A DNA stretch of 64,000 bases from Polaribacter sp. Hel1_85 (GTDB taxonomy: Bacteria; Bacteroidota; Bacteroidia; Flavobacteriales; Flavobacteriaceae), in assembly GCF_000766795.1 (NCBI RefSeq), contig NZ_JPDS01000003.1, positions 620,001 through 684,000 on the forward strand, in the 5' to 3' direction. Under the pieces are notes generated by a model. The model saw nothing but the letters and a program-made list of their open reading frames with translations, searched no databases and was not told the DNA's origin. A program made the translations under genes and the position numbers. Positions 53,868 to 62,009 of this stretch are shown in pieces (positions within the stretch are counted from its first letter, which is position 1; every line of letters starts with the position of its first letter).

Positions 53868-53941
53868 CCGAATTTGATTTATATCAAAAGTTTTGAGCTA
53901 TTTTATTAAGAGTTTTGTGAGAACAACCAAATGAAGATATA

Positions 53942-54432
53942 ATGGACATCAAAGAAAATTGGCAACTTATTAAAAAACACTTTAATGTAAGTTTTAAAAC
54001 AAGTTTATCCGTTTCAATAGCATCTGTTGACAAGATAGTATGCCAACAGTAACACCAATAGGAACATTGTTTTTAAATAAAGACCAAACAGCGTTTTATT
54101 TTGAAAAATTTCCGAAAAAAATCCCCGAAAATGTTAAAACAAATAAAAATGTCTGCGTTCTAGGAGTTAATAGCAGCAAATGGTTTTGGATAAAAGCACT
54201 TTACAAACTGAAATTTAGTGCATATCCCGCGATTAGACTTTATGGAGAATTAGGCGAAAAAAGAAAAGCAACAGAAATAGAAATTTCAAGACTAAATAGA
54301 CGAATGCGAACAACCAAAGGCTTAAAAGGGAACACATACCTTTGGGGAAATATGGAATTTGTGCGTGAAATAAAATTCATAAAAGCAGAAGGAATAAATA
54401 TAGGGAAAATGTCAGAAATGTTTCATAAATGA
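53942..54432 (+). pseudogene. Cassette 37: frameshifted pyridoxamine-phosphate-oxidase-like (PPOX) protein
   Basis: A first frame from ATG 53942 reads MDIKENWQLIKKHFNVSFKT, then SVSIASVDK, and runs to a stop at about 54052. The conserved continuation MPTVTPIGTLFLNKDQTAFY lies in another frame from 54040. Adding one base near 54025-54032 would restore SVSIASVDK-DS-MPTVTPIG, the normal start of an FMN-binding split-barrel protein. The second part alone is 130 aa and would lack the first strand. Either a recent mutation or a read error. Confidence 0.7.
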
Positions 54433-55052
54433 AAATGAACTTAAAAAAACTACACTACTTCTCTGGAATTACCATTTCAATTTTCATAGGACTACACTTA
54501 CTTAACCATTTTTATAGCCTTTTTGGAGCAGAAGCCCATATTGAACTAATGAATGATTTAAGAATTATTTATAGAAATGTACTTGCTGAAACTATATTAC
54601 TTCTTTCCGTTGTAATTCAAATTTTTTCAGGAATAAAACTGTACCGTAAGAAACGTAAAACAGAATCTGATTTAAATGACAAACTACAAAAATGGACAGG
54701 GCTATATCTTGCTTTTTTTTTGTTATTCCATATGGGTGCAGTTTTATTTGGCAGGTTGATTTTGGAGTTAGATACTAACTTTTATTTTGGAGTTGCTGGA
54801 CTAAATACATTCCCTTTAAATTTGTTTTTCATCCCATATTATGGACTAGCAATAATTTCATTTTTCGGGCACATTTCAGCAGTTCATTCAAAAAAAATAA
54901 AAAGTAAAATAGTTGGAATTGAACCAATTAAGCAATCCTATGGAATTTTGATTATTGGAATAATTTTAACCTTAGTTATATTATTTGGGCTGACAAATGG
55001 ATTTAATGGGGTGGAAATACCAAAAGAATATGATGTAATGATTGGAAAATAA
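54429..55052 (+). CDS. Cassette 37: membrane protein resembling a cytochrome b-type subunit
   Basis: 207 aa with five membrane helices. Several histidines lie in or next to the helices (LHYFSGI, GLHLLNHFYS, LLFHMGAVLFG, FFGHISAVHSKK), as in succinate-dehydrogenase-type or related di-haem membrane subunits. ATG overlaps the preceding stop by 4 nt, so translation is coupled. Haem binding is inferred from histidine spacing only. Confidence 0.65.
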   Translation: MKMNLKKLHYFSGITISIFIGLHLLNHFYSLFGAEAHIELMNDLRIIYRNVLAETILLLSVVIQIFSGIKLYRKKRKTESDLNDKLQKWTGLYLAFFLLFHMGAVLFGRLILELDTNFYFGVAGLNTFPLNLFFIPYYGLAIISFFGHISAVHSKKIKSKIVGIEPIKQSYGILIIGIILTLVILFGLTNGFNGVEIPKEYDVMIGK

Positions 55053-55059
55053 AAACAAA

Positions 55060-55818
55060 ATGAAAATACAACTTATTAGGAACGCAACTTTAAAACTTAA
55101 CTACGCAGGAAAAACAATGTTAATTGATCCAATGCTTTGTTCAAAGGAAACATTTGAACCTTTTGTTAAAGGTTTAAAAAGAAATCCAATAGTAGATTTA
55201 AACATTCCAGTTAATGAAGTTATCAGTAATCTTGACGCTGTATTGGTAACACATTCTCACCCCGACCATTTCGATCAACTTTCAGGAGAGTTATTGCCAA
55301 AAGGAGTGAAATTATTTAGTACACCAGTTGATAAAAATTTTTTCTTAAAACAAAAGTTTTCAAATGTTGAAATAATAGACAATAAAACTACTTGGAAAAA
55401 CATCACAATCACAAGAATAGAAGGGAAACATGGAAGTGGTTCAGTTCTTCCTTATATGGGACAAGTATCGGGGTTTATTTTGCAATCAGAAAACGAACCA
55501 ACAATTTATATTGTAAGTGATAGTATTTTAAATAATGAAGTAAAGAAGGCCGTAGAGGTTTTTAAGCCTGAAATCATTGTTATAAATGCTGGTGGTGGAA
55601 TCATTCCAGGTTTTGAAGATTATCCTGTTTTAATGGACGAAAAACAAACGATAGAATTAACAAAAATAGCACCTGAATCTAAGGTAATTGCTGTTCATTT
55701 AGATTGTATTGACTTTTGTAAAACAACAAGAAAGTCCTTAAGAATATTTGCTTCAGAAAAAAGTTTATTAGATAATCAATTATTGATACCTAAGGATGGC
55801 GAAACTCTAACCTTTTAG
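55060..55818 (+). CDS. Cassette 37: metallo-beta-lactamase-fold hydrolase (UlaG-like)
   Basis: 252 aa from ATG 55060; a TTG at 55042 is in frame and overlaps the previous gene. The zinc motif THSHPDHFDQL (about 66-76) is complete, followed by later ligands in IEGKHGSG, IVSDSIL and VIAVHLDC. The start (MKIQLIRNATLKLNYAGKTM) is typical of UlaG/YycJ-type MBL hydrolases. Substrate unknown. With the PPOX-like and membrane proteins it may form a small redox or detoxification pathway under the Crp-like regulator. Confidence 0.85.
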   Translation: MKIQLIRNATLKLNYAGKTMLIDPMLCSKETFEPFVKGLKRNPIVDLNIPVNEVISNLDAVLVTHSHPDHFDQLSGELLPKGVKLFSTPVDKNFFLKQKFSNVEIIDNKTTWKNITITRIEGKHGSGSVLPYMGQVSGFILQSENEPTIYIVSDSILNNEVKKAVEVFKPEIIVINAGGGIIPGFEDYPVLMDEKQTIELTKIAPESKVIAVHLDCIDFCKTTRKSLRIFASEKSLLDNQLLIPKDGETLTF

Positions 55819-55840
55819 ATTAATGAAGAAAATAACGAAA

Positions 55841-55975
55841 TGCCAACACCGTGTATAAAAAATTGCTTATTTTTAGCTTAACCGAAGGCAGTTGCATTTT
55901 TACTCACTTCAATTTTCCTGCGGAAAATAGCCGTTCATAAAAATCGCAACTTTCCATAACACAACAACGTTACCT
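55841..55975 (+). repeat. attC-like site 37 (closes cassette 37)
   Basis: 135 nt. TGCCAAC arm, 9/10 with GTTGGCATTC, 2.6 kb upstream. Right core GTTACCT. Subtype d. Confidence 0.9.
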
Positions 55976-56009
55976 GCAAGCTCCGAAAAAAGCCAAACTC
56001 CGAATACAT

Positions 56010-57401
56010 ATGATAAAAGTTTATTTTGATTGGAATGTTATGTCACAAATGAAAAACGGGAACCACAAAGAACTATTTAAAATTGTGAATAATAACAAGT
56101 TTTTATTCAAACCTTTTTCCACTTCTCATATAAGTGATATACTTTCAAGTTTTAAAGATACCAAAGAGCAATTAGATTATATAAATTCAGATTTAGACTT
56201 TATTACACAACTTACTGAAAACTATTGTTTTTATAATAATAGGGACAAAACTATTTTAAATTATTACGACCCAAAAGAACTATTTCAACAGAGAATTGAT
56301 GAAAAAGATTTATTTAAAGATATAAGTTTAAATGGATTAGAAAATATTTTCAAAGAAAATGAATTAACTAAAGATTTAGGAAAAATTTACATAGACCAAC
56401 TAAAATCAATTCCTTTAGACAAAGCTTTAATAGATGCATTTAAAAATCCAGAAAGTTCAGAAGAAATGGAGAAAATGTTTCCTGGTTTAAAAGATAATCT
56501 CACAATGGAAGGTTATTTTAATGCTTTTAGTAAAATGAATTTAGGTCTTAATGAAAGTGATGATTATAAAAAATTAAGAATTCAGATACAGTCAGCTATA
56601 GGAATAAATAGAGATAGCCTATTCAATTCTAAAAATCCTTATAAAGATATTGATAATGCATATAAGAAATTAGGTGTTCCAAATAACCAACAATCTCTAG
56701 AAAACAAGTATTCACCTGATTGGTTTAATGAAATTACGAATGAATATATTTCTCTTGATATGCATGGATATCAAGAAGATAAAGTAAATATAAAAAAAGG
56801 AAGAAAAGAAACATTTTCAAATACAACAGAAGATAGTTTTCATTCTGCTTTTGCTTCAATCTGTAACTTCTATGTAATCAATGATAATAAATCTTATAAT
56901 AAATGTAAAAAGGTTTATGAAAAGCTTGACATAAAAACTATAGTTTTAAAACCTAATGAATTTGTAGAGTATTATAATAAATACCTGAAAAAAGATGATT
57001 ATTCTTCAGACCTGAATGTTGCAATCGAAATTATTAAAACTGAAAATTATGTTGAAAATAAAGTGGAGGACGGTTTATTAAGAACTTATACTTTTAATTA
57101 TCGAATATTTGATTTTTTTAATAAAATCCTAATTCTATTTCCAACAGAAAAAGGGAATGAAAAACCAACAATTGTATTAAGTCAACAATCATCTAAATAT
57201 AATCGAATTTATTCATTTGAGTTAACCAATTTAATTAATTCTATAATTGAAATCTATGGAATAGATATAGATAATTATGGAGAATTTAATGAAGATGAAT
57301 TAAAATCAGAAAAATGGATTGGTAGAAAATGGAATTATAATAATATAGTTTTAATACTAACGAAATTAAATGGATACTTTCAATTATACTTAGATATTTA
57401 A
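56010..57401 (+). CDS. Cassette 38: large protein with a PIN-like nuclease pattern
   Basis: 463 aa. The N-terminus VYFDWNVMSQMKNG has the first PIN aspartate (Asp7). A later stretch (DSFHSAFASICNFYVINDNK, about 275-295) matches the DxxHxAxA...FVTND motif of PIN-like RNases. A long helical insertion lies between them. Standalone PIN-like proteins of this size occur in defence islands. Predicted cytoplasmic. RNase activity is inferred. Confidence 0.65.
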   Translation: MIKVYFDWNVMSQMKNGNHKELFKIVNNNKFLFKPFSTSHISDILSSFKDTKEQLDYINSDLDFITQLTENYCFYNNRDKTILNYYDPKELFQQRIDEKDLFKDISLNGLENIFKENELTKDLGKIYIDQLKSIPLDKALIDAFKNPESSEEMEKMFPGLKDNLTMEGYFNAFSKMNLGLNESDDYKKLRIQIQSAIGINRDSLFNSKNPYKDIDNAYKKLGVPNNQQSLENKYSPDWFNEITNEYISLDMHGYQEDKVNIKKGRKETFSNTTEDSFHSAFASICNFYVINDNKSYNKCKKVYEKLDIKTIVLKPNEFVEYYNKYLKKDDYSSDLNVAIEIIKTENYVENKVEDGLLRTYTFNYRIFDFFNKILILFPTEKGNEKPTIVLSQQSSKYNRIYSFELTNLINSIIEIYGIDIDNYGEFNEDELKSEKWIGRKWNYNNIVLILTKLNGYFQLYLDI

Positions 57402-57418
57402 ATAGCATAAAAGCCTGC

Positions 57419-57552
57419 AGGTAACACCGTATATAATTTATTGCTGGCTTCTCGCCTACTTACGAAAGTCCTCGCGGTCTTTCTTGGTCAGTAATTATTT
57501 ACTAAATTAGTTGCTTGAAACACGCAACAAACCATATACAACAACGTTAACT
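57419..57552 (+). repeat. attC-like site 38 (closes cassette 38)
   Basis: 134 nt. AGGTAAC arm, 10/10 with GTTACCTGCA. Right core GTTAACT. Subtype b; the apical stem has one mismatch. Confidence 0.92.
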
Positions 57553-57689
57553 AAAACAAAATCGTAGCTGCGTTTTATAATTTCAAACTTTTCCATTTTG
57601 AAAATTTTCTTTAATTCTGAAACGGCTTCTTCTCTCCTATTTTGAGAATTTCCTCTAAAATCTGATATTGAATTTATCGTAGCTTTCAA
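57507..57689 (-). CDS. Cassette 39: doubtful small minus-strand ORF
   Basis: 60 aa (MKATINSISDFRGNSQNRRE...). Residues 1-45 look like real coding sequence (EEAVSELKKIFKMEKFEIIK), but the last 15 residues lie inside the attC of cassette 38, so the true end may differ. It could be the cut end of a longer gene. Low confidence. Confidence 0.3.
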   Translation of the reverse strand: MKATINSISDFRGNSQNRREEAVSELKKIFKMEKFEIIKRSYDFVLVNVVVYGLLRVSSN

Positions 57690-58270
57690 AAAGTCTTTTA
57701 AGTGAATTTAACGGTTGGCTTCGCCGTTTTTTTATTTTGTCGTTTAAGACAATGATTTTTTGTTGAAAATCGCTTAGAAACGATAATCTTAAGTCTGTAC
57801 GTATCTGAATAATCGTAACTCTCCAATAATAATTATTTGATAGATTTTCTTAATCTGATAAATAGTGTCTAGATTTCATGTTATCGTAATTCCGAGAAAT
57901 TATAACTTTTTGATAAATCTATGTAAATAAATATCTTTAACATATTTTGATAAATATTTACCAGAGCAACGTGTTAGAAATTATTGTAGCTGTGTGAAAA
58001 CTTAATTTTATATTGAAATTCTTATTTTAAAAAATATCATTTTAAGCATTTATTTCATGTTGAAAAAAAATGCATTAGTTAACACCGGCTAAACTTAATA
58101 CGGGTTTTAGTGCTTTCTCAAAAGTTTGTGTATATTTACTAAGTCCGCCAAATCTTGTTGATTTGGCTTAGTTAAAACTAAAAGAAACAAAACCAAACAA
58201 AAAGCTTCGGCTTAGTCCGTGTTCGAAAATCTTGGCGATTTTCTTCCCGCACAAAGCCTAGCCAAAACCG
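57547..58270 (+). other. Cassette 39: mostly non-coding cassette
   Basis: 724 nt. Apart from the doubtful minus-strand ORF there is no gene. It contains GTCGTTTAAGACAATGATTT, related to the block of the ORF-less cassettes, and a hairpin followed by a T-run at 57710-57733. Confidence 0.5.
57710..57733 (+). terminator. Terminator-like hairpin in cassette 39
   Basis: AACGG / CCGTT with inner GGC-TTC-GCC, followed by seven T. No plus-strand gene precedes it directly, so it may end read-through or an unrecognised RNA. Confidence 0.4.
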
Positions 58271-58276
58271 TTGCAC
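58077..58276 (+). repeat. attC-like site 39 (long form)
   Basis: 200 nt. AGTTAAC arm, 9/10 with GTTAACTAAA. GGCTAAAC-type stem, apical GAAAATC-TTGGC-GATTTTC. Right core GTTGCAC. Confidence 0.82.
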
Positions 58277-58288
58277 CTAATTTACGGA

Positions 58289-59107
58289 ATGAAAAAAATT
58301 ACACCATTTATCTTACTTATTTTATCAATTCAGATATTTTCTCAAAGTCAAGAAATTGAACCAACTTTTTATTCTGAAATTTCTGAAATAGTTTCATCAA
58401 AAGATTATTTCAAAGTTAAATTTGGAAACCCTGAAACTATTATAGTTCTTGACACTACTTTTGCATATTCATCAAAAATTTTGACTGAAAAAATAGTTTA
58501 TGATTTTAAAACTAAAAATAGAATTGAAATTGAAAAATTCAAACAATCTGAATTATCAGCAAAAGAACTAATCGATTTAGATTCTAAAAATAGAATTATA
58601 AATTACAAAGGAAACATAAAATATAATAGTGGAAAATGGTATGAAACTTTAGTTAAATACGAATACAAAAAAAAGAAAAAGATTAAGAAAAAAATAAATG
58701 ATGCTGGAGAAGTATATCTTAAATATATTGTTTTTTATGACAAACTAAATTTTCCAATCAAAATTGAAAGTACGATTGTTGGAACAGAAGATACAAGAAT
58801 GCAAGTGGTAAATTATGACTATAAAAATAGTAAGTTTACTTTAATGGAATTTAATTATCAAGGAAAATTAGAAAACGAAACAAAAGGCAATTTTAATCAA
58901 AAATATATTGTTAAAACTAATAAAATGAATGATCCAACTGAAATGTATTGGATTTTAACAGATATTAAAGAACCATATTTTCACGAATTGAATTATAAAT
59001 ATGACTCAAATGGAAATTGGATTGAATTTATAAAGGTTCTCAGAAAGCCAAATGGAGAAAAGGAAACACTTCAGAAAGTTTTTAGAGAAATAAACTATAA
59101 AAACTAG
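58289..59107 (+). CDS. Cassette 40: secreted protein of unknown function
   Basis: 272 aa from ATG 58289; a TTG inside the core at 58271 is rejected. Signal peptide MKKITPFILLILSIQIFSQ. The rest is beta-rich and resembles RHS/YD-like strands in places (YEYKKKKKIKKKINDAGEVY, LNYKYDSNGNWIEFIKV). Similar proteins with a terminal YDSNGNW repeat are common in Bacteroidetes. Role unknown. Confidence 0.68.
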   Translation: MKKITPFILLILSIQIFSQSQEIEPTFYSEISEIVSSKDYFKVKFGNPETIIVLDTTFAYSSKILTEKIVYDFKTKNRIEIEKFKQSELSAKELIDLDSKNRIINYKGNIKYNSGKWYETLVKYEYKKKKKIKKKINDAGEVYLKYIVFYDKLNFPIKIESTIVGTEDTRMQVVNYDYKNSKFTLMEFNYQGKLENETKGNFNQKYIVKTNKMNDPTEMYWILTDIKEPYFHELNYKYDSNGNWIEFIKVLRKPNGEKETLQKVFREINYKN

Positions 59108-59239
59108 GTGCAACACCGTGTATATTTTATTGCTTTCTTTTAGCCAACTTACGAAAATCCTCGCGGATTTTCTATTCAGTATTTATTTGCTAAATTTACG
59201 CTAAACCAACGCAACAAAGCATACACAAACACGTTAGCT
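59107..59239 (+). repeat. attC-like site 40 (closes cassette 40)
   Basis: 133 nt. GTGCAAC arm, 10/10 with GTTGCACCTA. Right core GTTAGCT. Subtype c variant (GTGTAT / ATACAC). Confidence 0.92.
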
Positions 59240-59302
59240 GTCATTTATGAAAAACTTCAGAAACAGATAATATTATTAAGATTTATTCAAAATGAAATAA
59301 AA

Positions 59303-59749
59303 TTGAAAATAAATAAATCAAATTATGAATTTTATAAAAAAGTTTTCAAAGTTATTTGGGAATTTCAAGCTCCATATTATGGAATGAACTCTTATTCTCC
59401 AACTTCGCCAATAAATGTTTTAGAAAGTTGGGAAAAAGAAAATGAATCTATAGCAAGAAGAGGATTAAAAGAAGGTTTAAGAGATTCACTAACTGGACTT
59501 AATCACTTTACAGACGAATCAAAAATAGAGCTGAATGAAAGTCTGATTTCTGAAAATTTACCTTCATTAAATATATTGACTTCTCAAATTAAAAATGTTC
59601 CCAAAAGAGTACTTAAAAATGGAAAAATTAAAAATATTAATGAATATTATATAATTAAAGAAATTTTATGTGATTTGGAATATGAAATAACTGAATCAGA
59701 AAGGAATGAATTAAATAGTTTATATGAGGAATATGAATTTGGAAAGTAA
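59303..59749 (+). CDS. Cassette 41: protein of unknown function
   Basis: 148 aa, TTG start at 59303 (no ATG nearby that keeps the N-terminus). Soluble and helical (MKINKSNYEFYKKVFKVIWE, ARRGLKEGLRDSLTGL). No family recognised. Confidence 0.55.
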   Translation: MKINKSNYEFYKKVFKVIWEFQAPYYGMNSYSPTSPINVLESWEKENESIARRGLKEGLRDSLTGLNHFTDESKIELNESLISENLPSLNILTSQIKNVPKRVLKNGKIKNINEYYIIKEILCDLEYEITESERNELNSLYEEYEFGK

Positions 59750-59758
59750 AAAAACGTC

Positions 59759-59892
59759 AGCTAACACCGTGTAAAAAAAATTGCTGGTAAAAGCCTACTT
59801 ACGAAAATCCTCTCGGATTTTCTTGGTTCGTGTTTTATTTACTAACTTTAGTGCTTAAACCACGCAACTTTCCTTACACAACAACGTTGTAC
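59759..59892 (+). repeat. attC-like site 41 (closes cassette 41)
   Basis: 134 nt. AGCTAAC arm, 9/10 with GTTAGCTGTC. Mixed subtype: GTGTAA / TTACAC stem with apical GAAAATCC-TCTC-GGATTTTC. Right core GTTGTAC. Confidence 0.9.
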
Positions 59893-59960
59893 GTAAGCTG
59901 CCAAAATGAACTTTCCTGAAATAGGTTGACTAAAAATTAAGCAATTAATTACAGTCACTT

Positions 59961-60419
59961 ATGAAAACAAAAAATGAACACTGGCGAAAAAAAAGCTATC
60001 AAAAAGTAACTTTAGAAACCAAACTTTTAGTCGTTGACCAAATTCTTAACGGACAACTATCCAATAACCAAGCTTCAAAAAAATATGATGTTCCTAGAAC
60101 AACCATTACCTATTGGTTAAGAAAATACAGTACCTTAGTACAACAAAATACAGGTATGAGTAAAAACGATGAAATTAAAAAGCTAAAGGAAAAGATTGAA
60201 GAACTTGAGTTTCAAAAAGACTTCCAACAGGACATTATCGCTGATATGGAACTTATTACAGGCGTTGATATGTCAAAAAAGTCATTACCCAAAACATTAG
60301 CAAAAGAGATAGAGCTAAAGAAAAAGGCACGTATAAAAGAAAGTGGCTTTATGGATGTTTTGGGGTTAGCAAACAAGCCTTCTACAAAAGACTCAAAGTA
60401 CAACGAAAACAAGAAGTAG
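59961..60419 (+). CDS. IS3-family transposase OrfA
   Basis: 152 aa. N-terminal helix-turn-helix (VTLETKLLVVDQILNGQLSN, then NQASKKYDVPRTTITYWLRK) that binds the terminal repeats, followed by a leucine-zipper-like coiled coil (KLKEKIEELEFQKDFQQDI). The slippery A6G lies at 60275-60281. Continued reading gives a short out-of-frame tail to 60419. Confidence 0.9.
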   Translation: MKTKNEHWRKKSYQKVTLETKLLVVDQILNGQLSNNQASKKYDVPRTTITYWLRKYSTLVQQNTGMSKNDEIKKLKEKIEELEFQKDFQQDIIADMELITGVDMSKKSLPKTLAKEIELKKKARIKESGFMDVLGLANKPSTKDSKYNENKK

Positions 60420-61213
60420 ACCATCAAAAACTAATCAAATTAGTTAAGCAATACCGCAAAAAAGTAGGTTCTAAAACTGGTGGAATAAAACTTTATGCTG
60501 AGCTTAAAAAAGACTTTATAAACGCTGATATTAAGATAGGTAGAGACAAATTCTATCGATTCCTCAGACTTAATAATCTTTTGATTCCTAAAACTAAAAA
60601 TTACATCACAACGACAAACTCAAACCACATGTACAAAAAATATAAAAACCTGGTTAAAGACCACGTGCCTACTCGACCTGAACAACTTTGGGTAAGCGAT
60701 ATTACATACATTAAAACCGAGAATGGACATAATTACCTCGCCTTAGTAACAGATGCCTATTCTAAGCAAATTATGGGGTATAAAATAGATAACCATATGA
60801 GAACATCGCTTTGCAGTGATGCGCTTGCTATGGCTATTAAAAACAGAAAGTATCACAATCAAAAAATTATTCATCATTCGGATAGAGGTTTTCAATACTG
60901 TAACCCTAAATACACAGCATTTGCTGAAGAAAATGGAATTATAATAAGTATGACTGAACAATACGATCCCTATGAAAACGCTGTAGCTGAACGAATTAAT
61001 AGAACTTTGAAATATGAATATGGTTTAAAACAAAACATTAAAAACACTGAATTAGCACAAAAAATGACAGATCAAGCCGTCTATATTTATAACAATTTGA
61101 GAACTCATTTTAGCATAGATCTCAGAAAACCTGCTGAAGTCCATCTAAATCCTAACATCAAATACAAATCCTATCGAAAAAATAATGTAAATTTACCTGA
61201 ACTTAAGATTTAA
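60269..61213 (+). CDS. IS3-family transposase OrfB (made as OrfAB fusion)
   Basis: The frame is open from 60269 and reads through WLYGCFGVSKQAFYKRLKVQ and KKVGSKTGGIKLYAELKKDF into a DDE integrase core: first Asp in LWVSDITYIKTENGHNYL, second in HHSDRGFQYC and Glu in ENAVAERINRTLKYEY. An ATG at 60581 would give only the last 210 residues and is unlikely to be the true start. The element looks intact. Confidence 0.9.
   Translation, partial: YVKKVITQNISKRDRAKEKGTYKRKWLYGCFGVSKQAFYKRLKVQRKQEVDHQKLIKLVKQYRKKVGSKTGGIKLYAELKKDFINADIKIGRDKFYRFLRLNNLLIPKTKNYITTTNSNHMYKKYKNLVKDHVPTRPEQLWVSDITYIKTENGHNYLALVTDAYSKQIMGYKIDNHMRTSLCSDALAMAIKNRKYHNQKIIHHSDRGFQYCNPKYTAFAEENGIIISMTEQYDPYENAVAERINRTLKYEYGLKQNIKNTELAQKMTDQAVYIYNNLRTHFSIDLRKPAEVHLNPNIKYKSYRKNNVNLPELKI
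60275..60281 (+). promoter_or_regulatory. Programmed -1 frameshift site of the IS3 transposase
   Basis: The heptamer A-AAA-AAG is in the canonical phase of the orfA frame. A -1 shift enters the orfB frame, which is open from 60269. This is the standard way IS3 elements make the OrfAB fusion. Confidence 0.8.
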
Positions 61214-61347
61214 CAACAGAACTAGTTCAAACTATTTTTTGCCTTCTAAACGGCTAAAAAAAATTGTTTGAACGGTATAAATTAAACTAAAAAAAGGTCA
61301 ACCTATATCAGTATAATACAAAATCACGCTAACAACCAATAAACTGA

Positions 61348-61893
61348 ATGAATTTCACCCAGATATATACAACTCGAAAACTTGAAAAGACAATTGCGAA
61401 ATCGATTGTGGAAAAAAACGAAACTGAAAATAAAATATTGGGCGAATGGGTTGCGACCATTTTTTACGTGGATAGAAAAAAATGTTGGCTAATTGTAAAC
61501 AAACTGACCAAATATTTGTTAATTCTATCAGATATAAAAACATCTGAATTGAATAACATAACTCGAATTTTTACAGAAACGCTTCATTCTCAATTTAAAA
61601 ATGATGGAATTGAAATCGGTTACGAAACTTTGAAAGGAATAATTGGCGAAATAAAACTGTGCGAAACGAATAATGACCGAAGTGCGAATGGTTCGTTAAA
61701 TAATTGTATATTCAGCATAGAACATTGGAAAATAGAATACGGAAGTTTTGAAAACTTACCGTTTAGAAAAATAAATAGCGGGTTGAATAGCTCGCCGAAT
61801 AAAATATTGAAATGGAAATATCCGAAAGAAGTAATGAGCGAAACAATAAAAGCCTACGTACAACAACGTGTATATTCAATTGCTAGCTTCTAG
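61348..61893 (+). CDS. Cassette 42: DUF6933-like protein
   Basis: 181 aa. The start (MNFTQIYTTRKLEKTI), then LGEWVATIFYVDRKKCWLIV and NKLTKYLLILSDIK, fit the DUF6933 pattern. The C-terminal 13 residues (AYVQQRVYSIASF) are translated from the attC site, which also gives the stop. This is the deepest read into a recombination site in the window. Its former leader was split by the IS element. Confidence 0.68.
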   Translation: MNFTQIYTTRKLEKTIAKSIVEKNETENKILGEWVATIFYVDRKKCWLIVNKLTKYLLILSDIKTSELNNITRIFTETLHSQFKNDGIEIGYETLKGIIGEIKLCETNNDRSANGSLNNCIFSIEHWKIEYGSFENLPFRKINSGLNSSPNKILKWKYPKEVMSETIKAYVQQRVYSIASF

Positions 61894-61991
61894 CCTACTT
61901 GGGAAAATCCTCGCGGATTTTCTATTCAGTAATTATTTGCTAAATTTAATGCTTAAACCACGCAACTGAAACATACACAATCACGTTGTAG
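61858..61991 (+). repeat. attC-like site 42 (closes cassette 42)
   Basis: 134 nt. GTACAAC arm, 10/10 with GTTGTACGTA at 59886, across the IS. Right core GTTGTAG. Subtype c variant. Confidence 0.92.
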
Positions 61992-62009
61992 TGCATTAAA
62001 AAAAACGAT

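Larger units (their letters stand above)
59917..61310 (+). mobile_element. IS3-family insertion sequence inside cassette 42
   Basis: 1394 nt between imperfect terminal inverted repeats TGAAATAGGTTGAC (59917) and its mate ending GTCAACCTATATCA (61310), with the TG...CA ends of the IS3 family. It carries orfA and orfB with an A6G frameshift signal. No target-site duplication is visible. The cassette still has its matching tag at both ends, so the IS arrived after the cassette had formed. Confidence 0.88.

Noticed and set aside
60581..61213. Transposase as a separate 210-aa gene from ATG 60581
   Set aside because: The orfB frame is open much further upstream to 60269 and contains conserved transposase sequence. 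The A6G signal explains expression as a fusion.
59908..61320. Target-site duplication flanking the IS3 element
   Set aside because: The bases beside the two inverted repeats (TTTCC on the left, GTATA on the right) do not match at 3, 4 or 5 nt.
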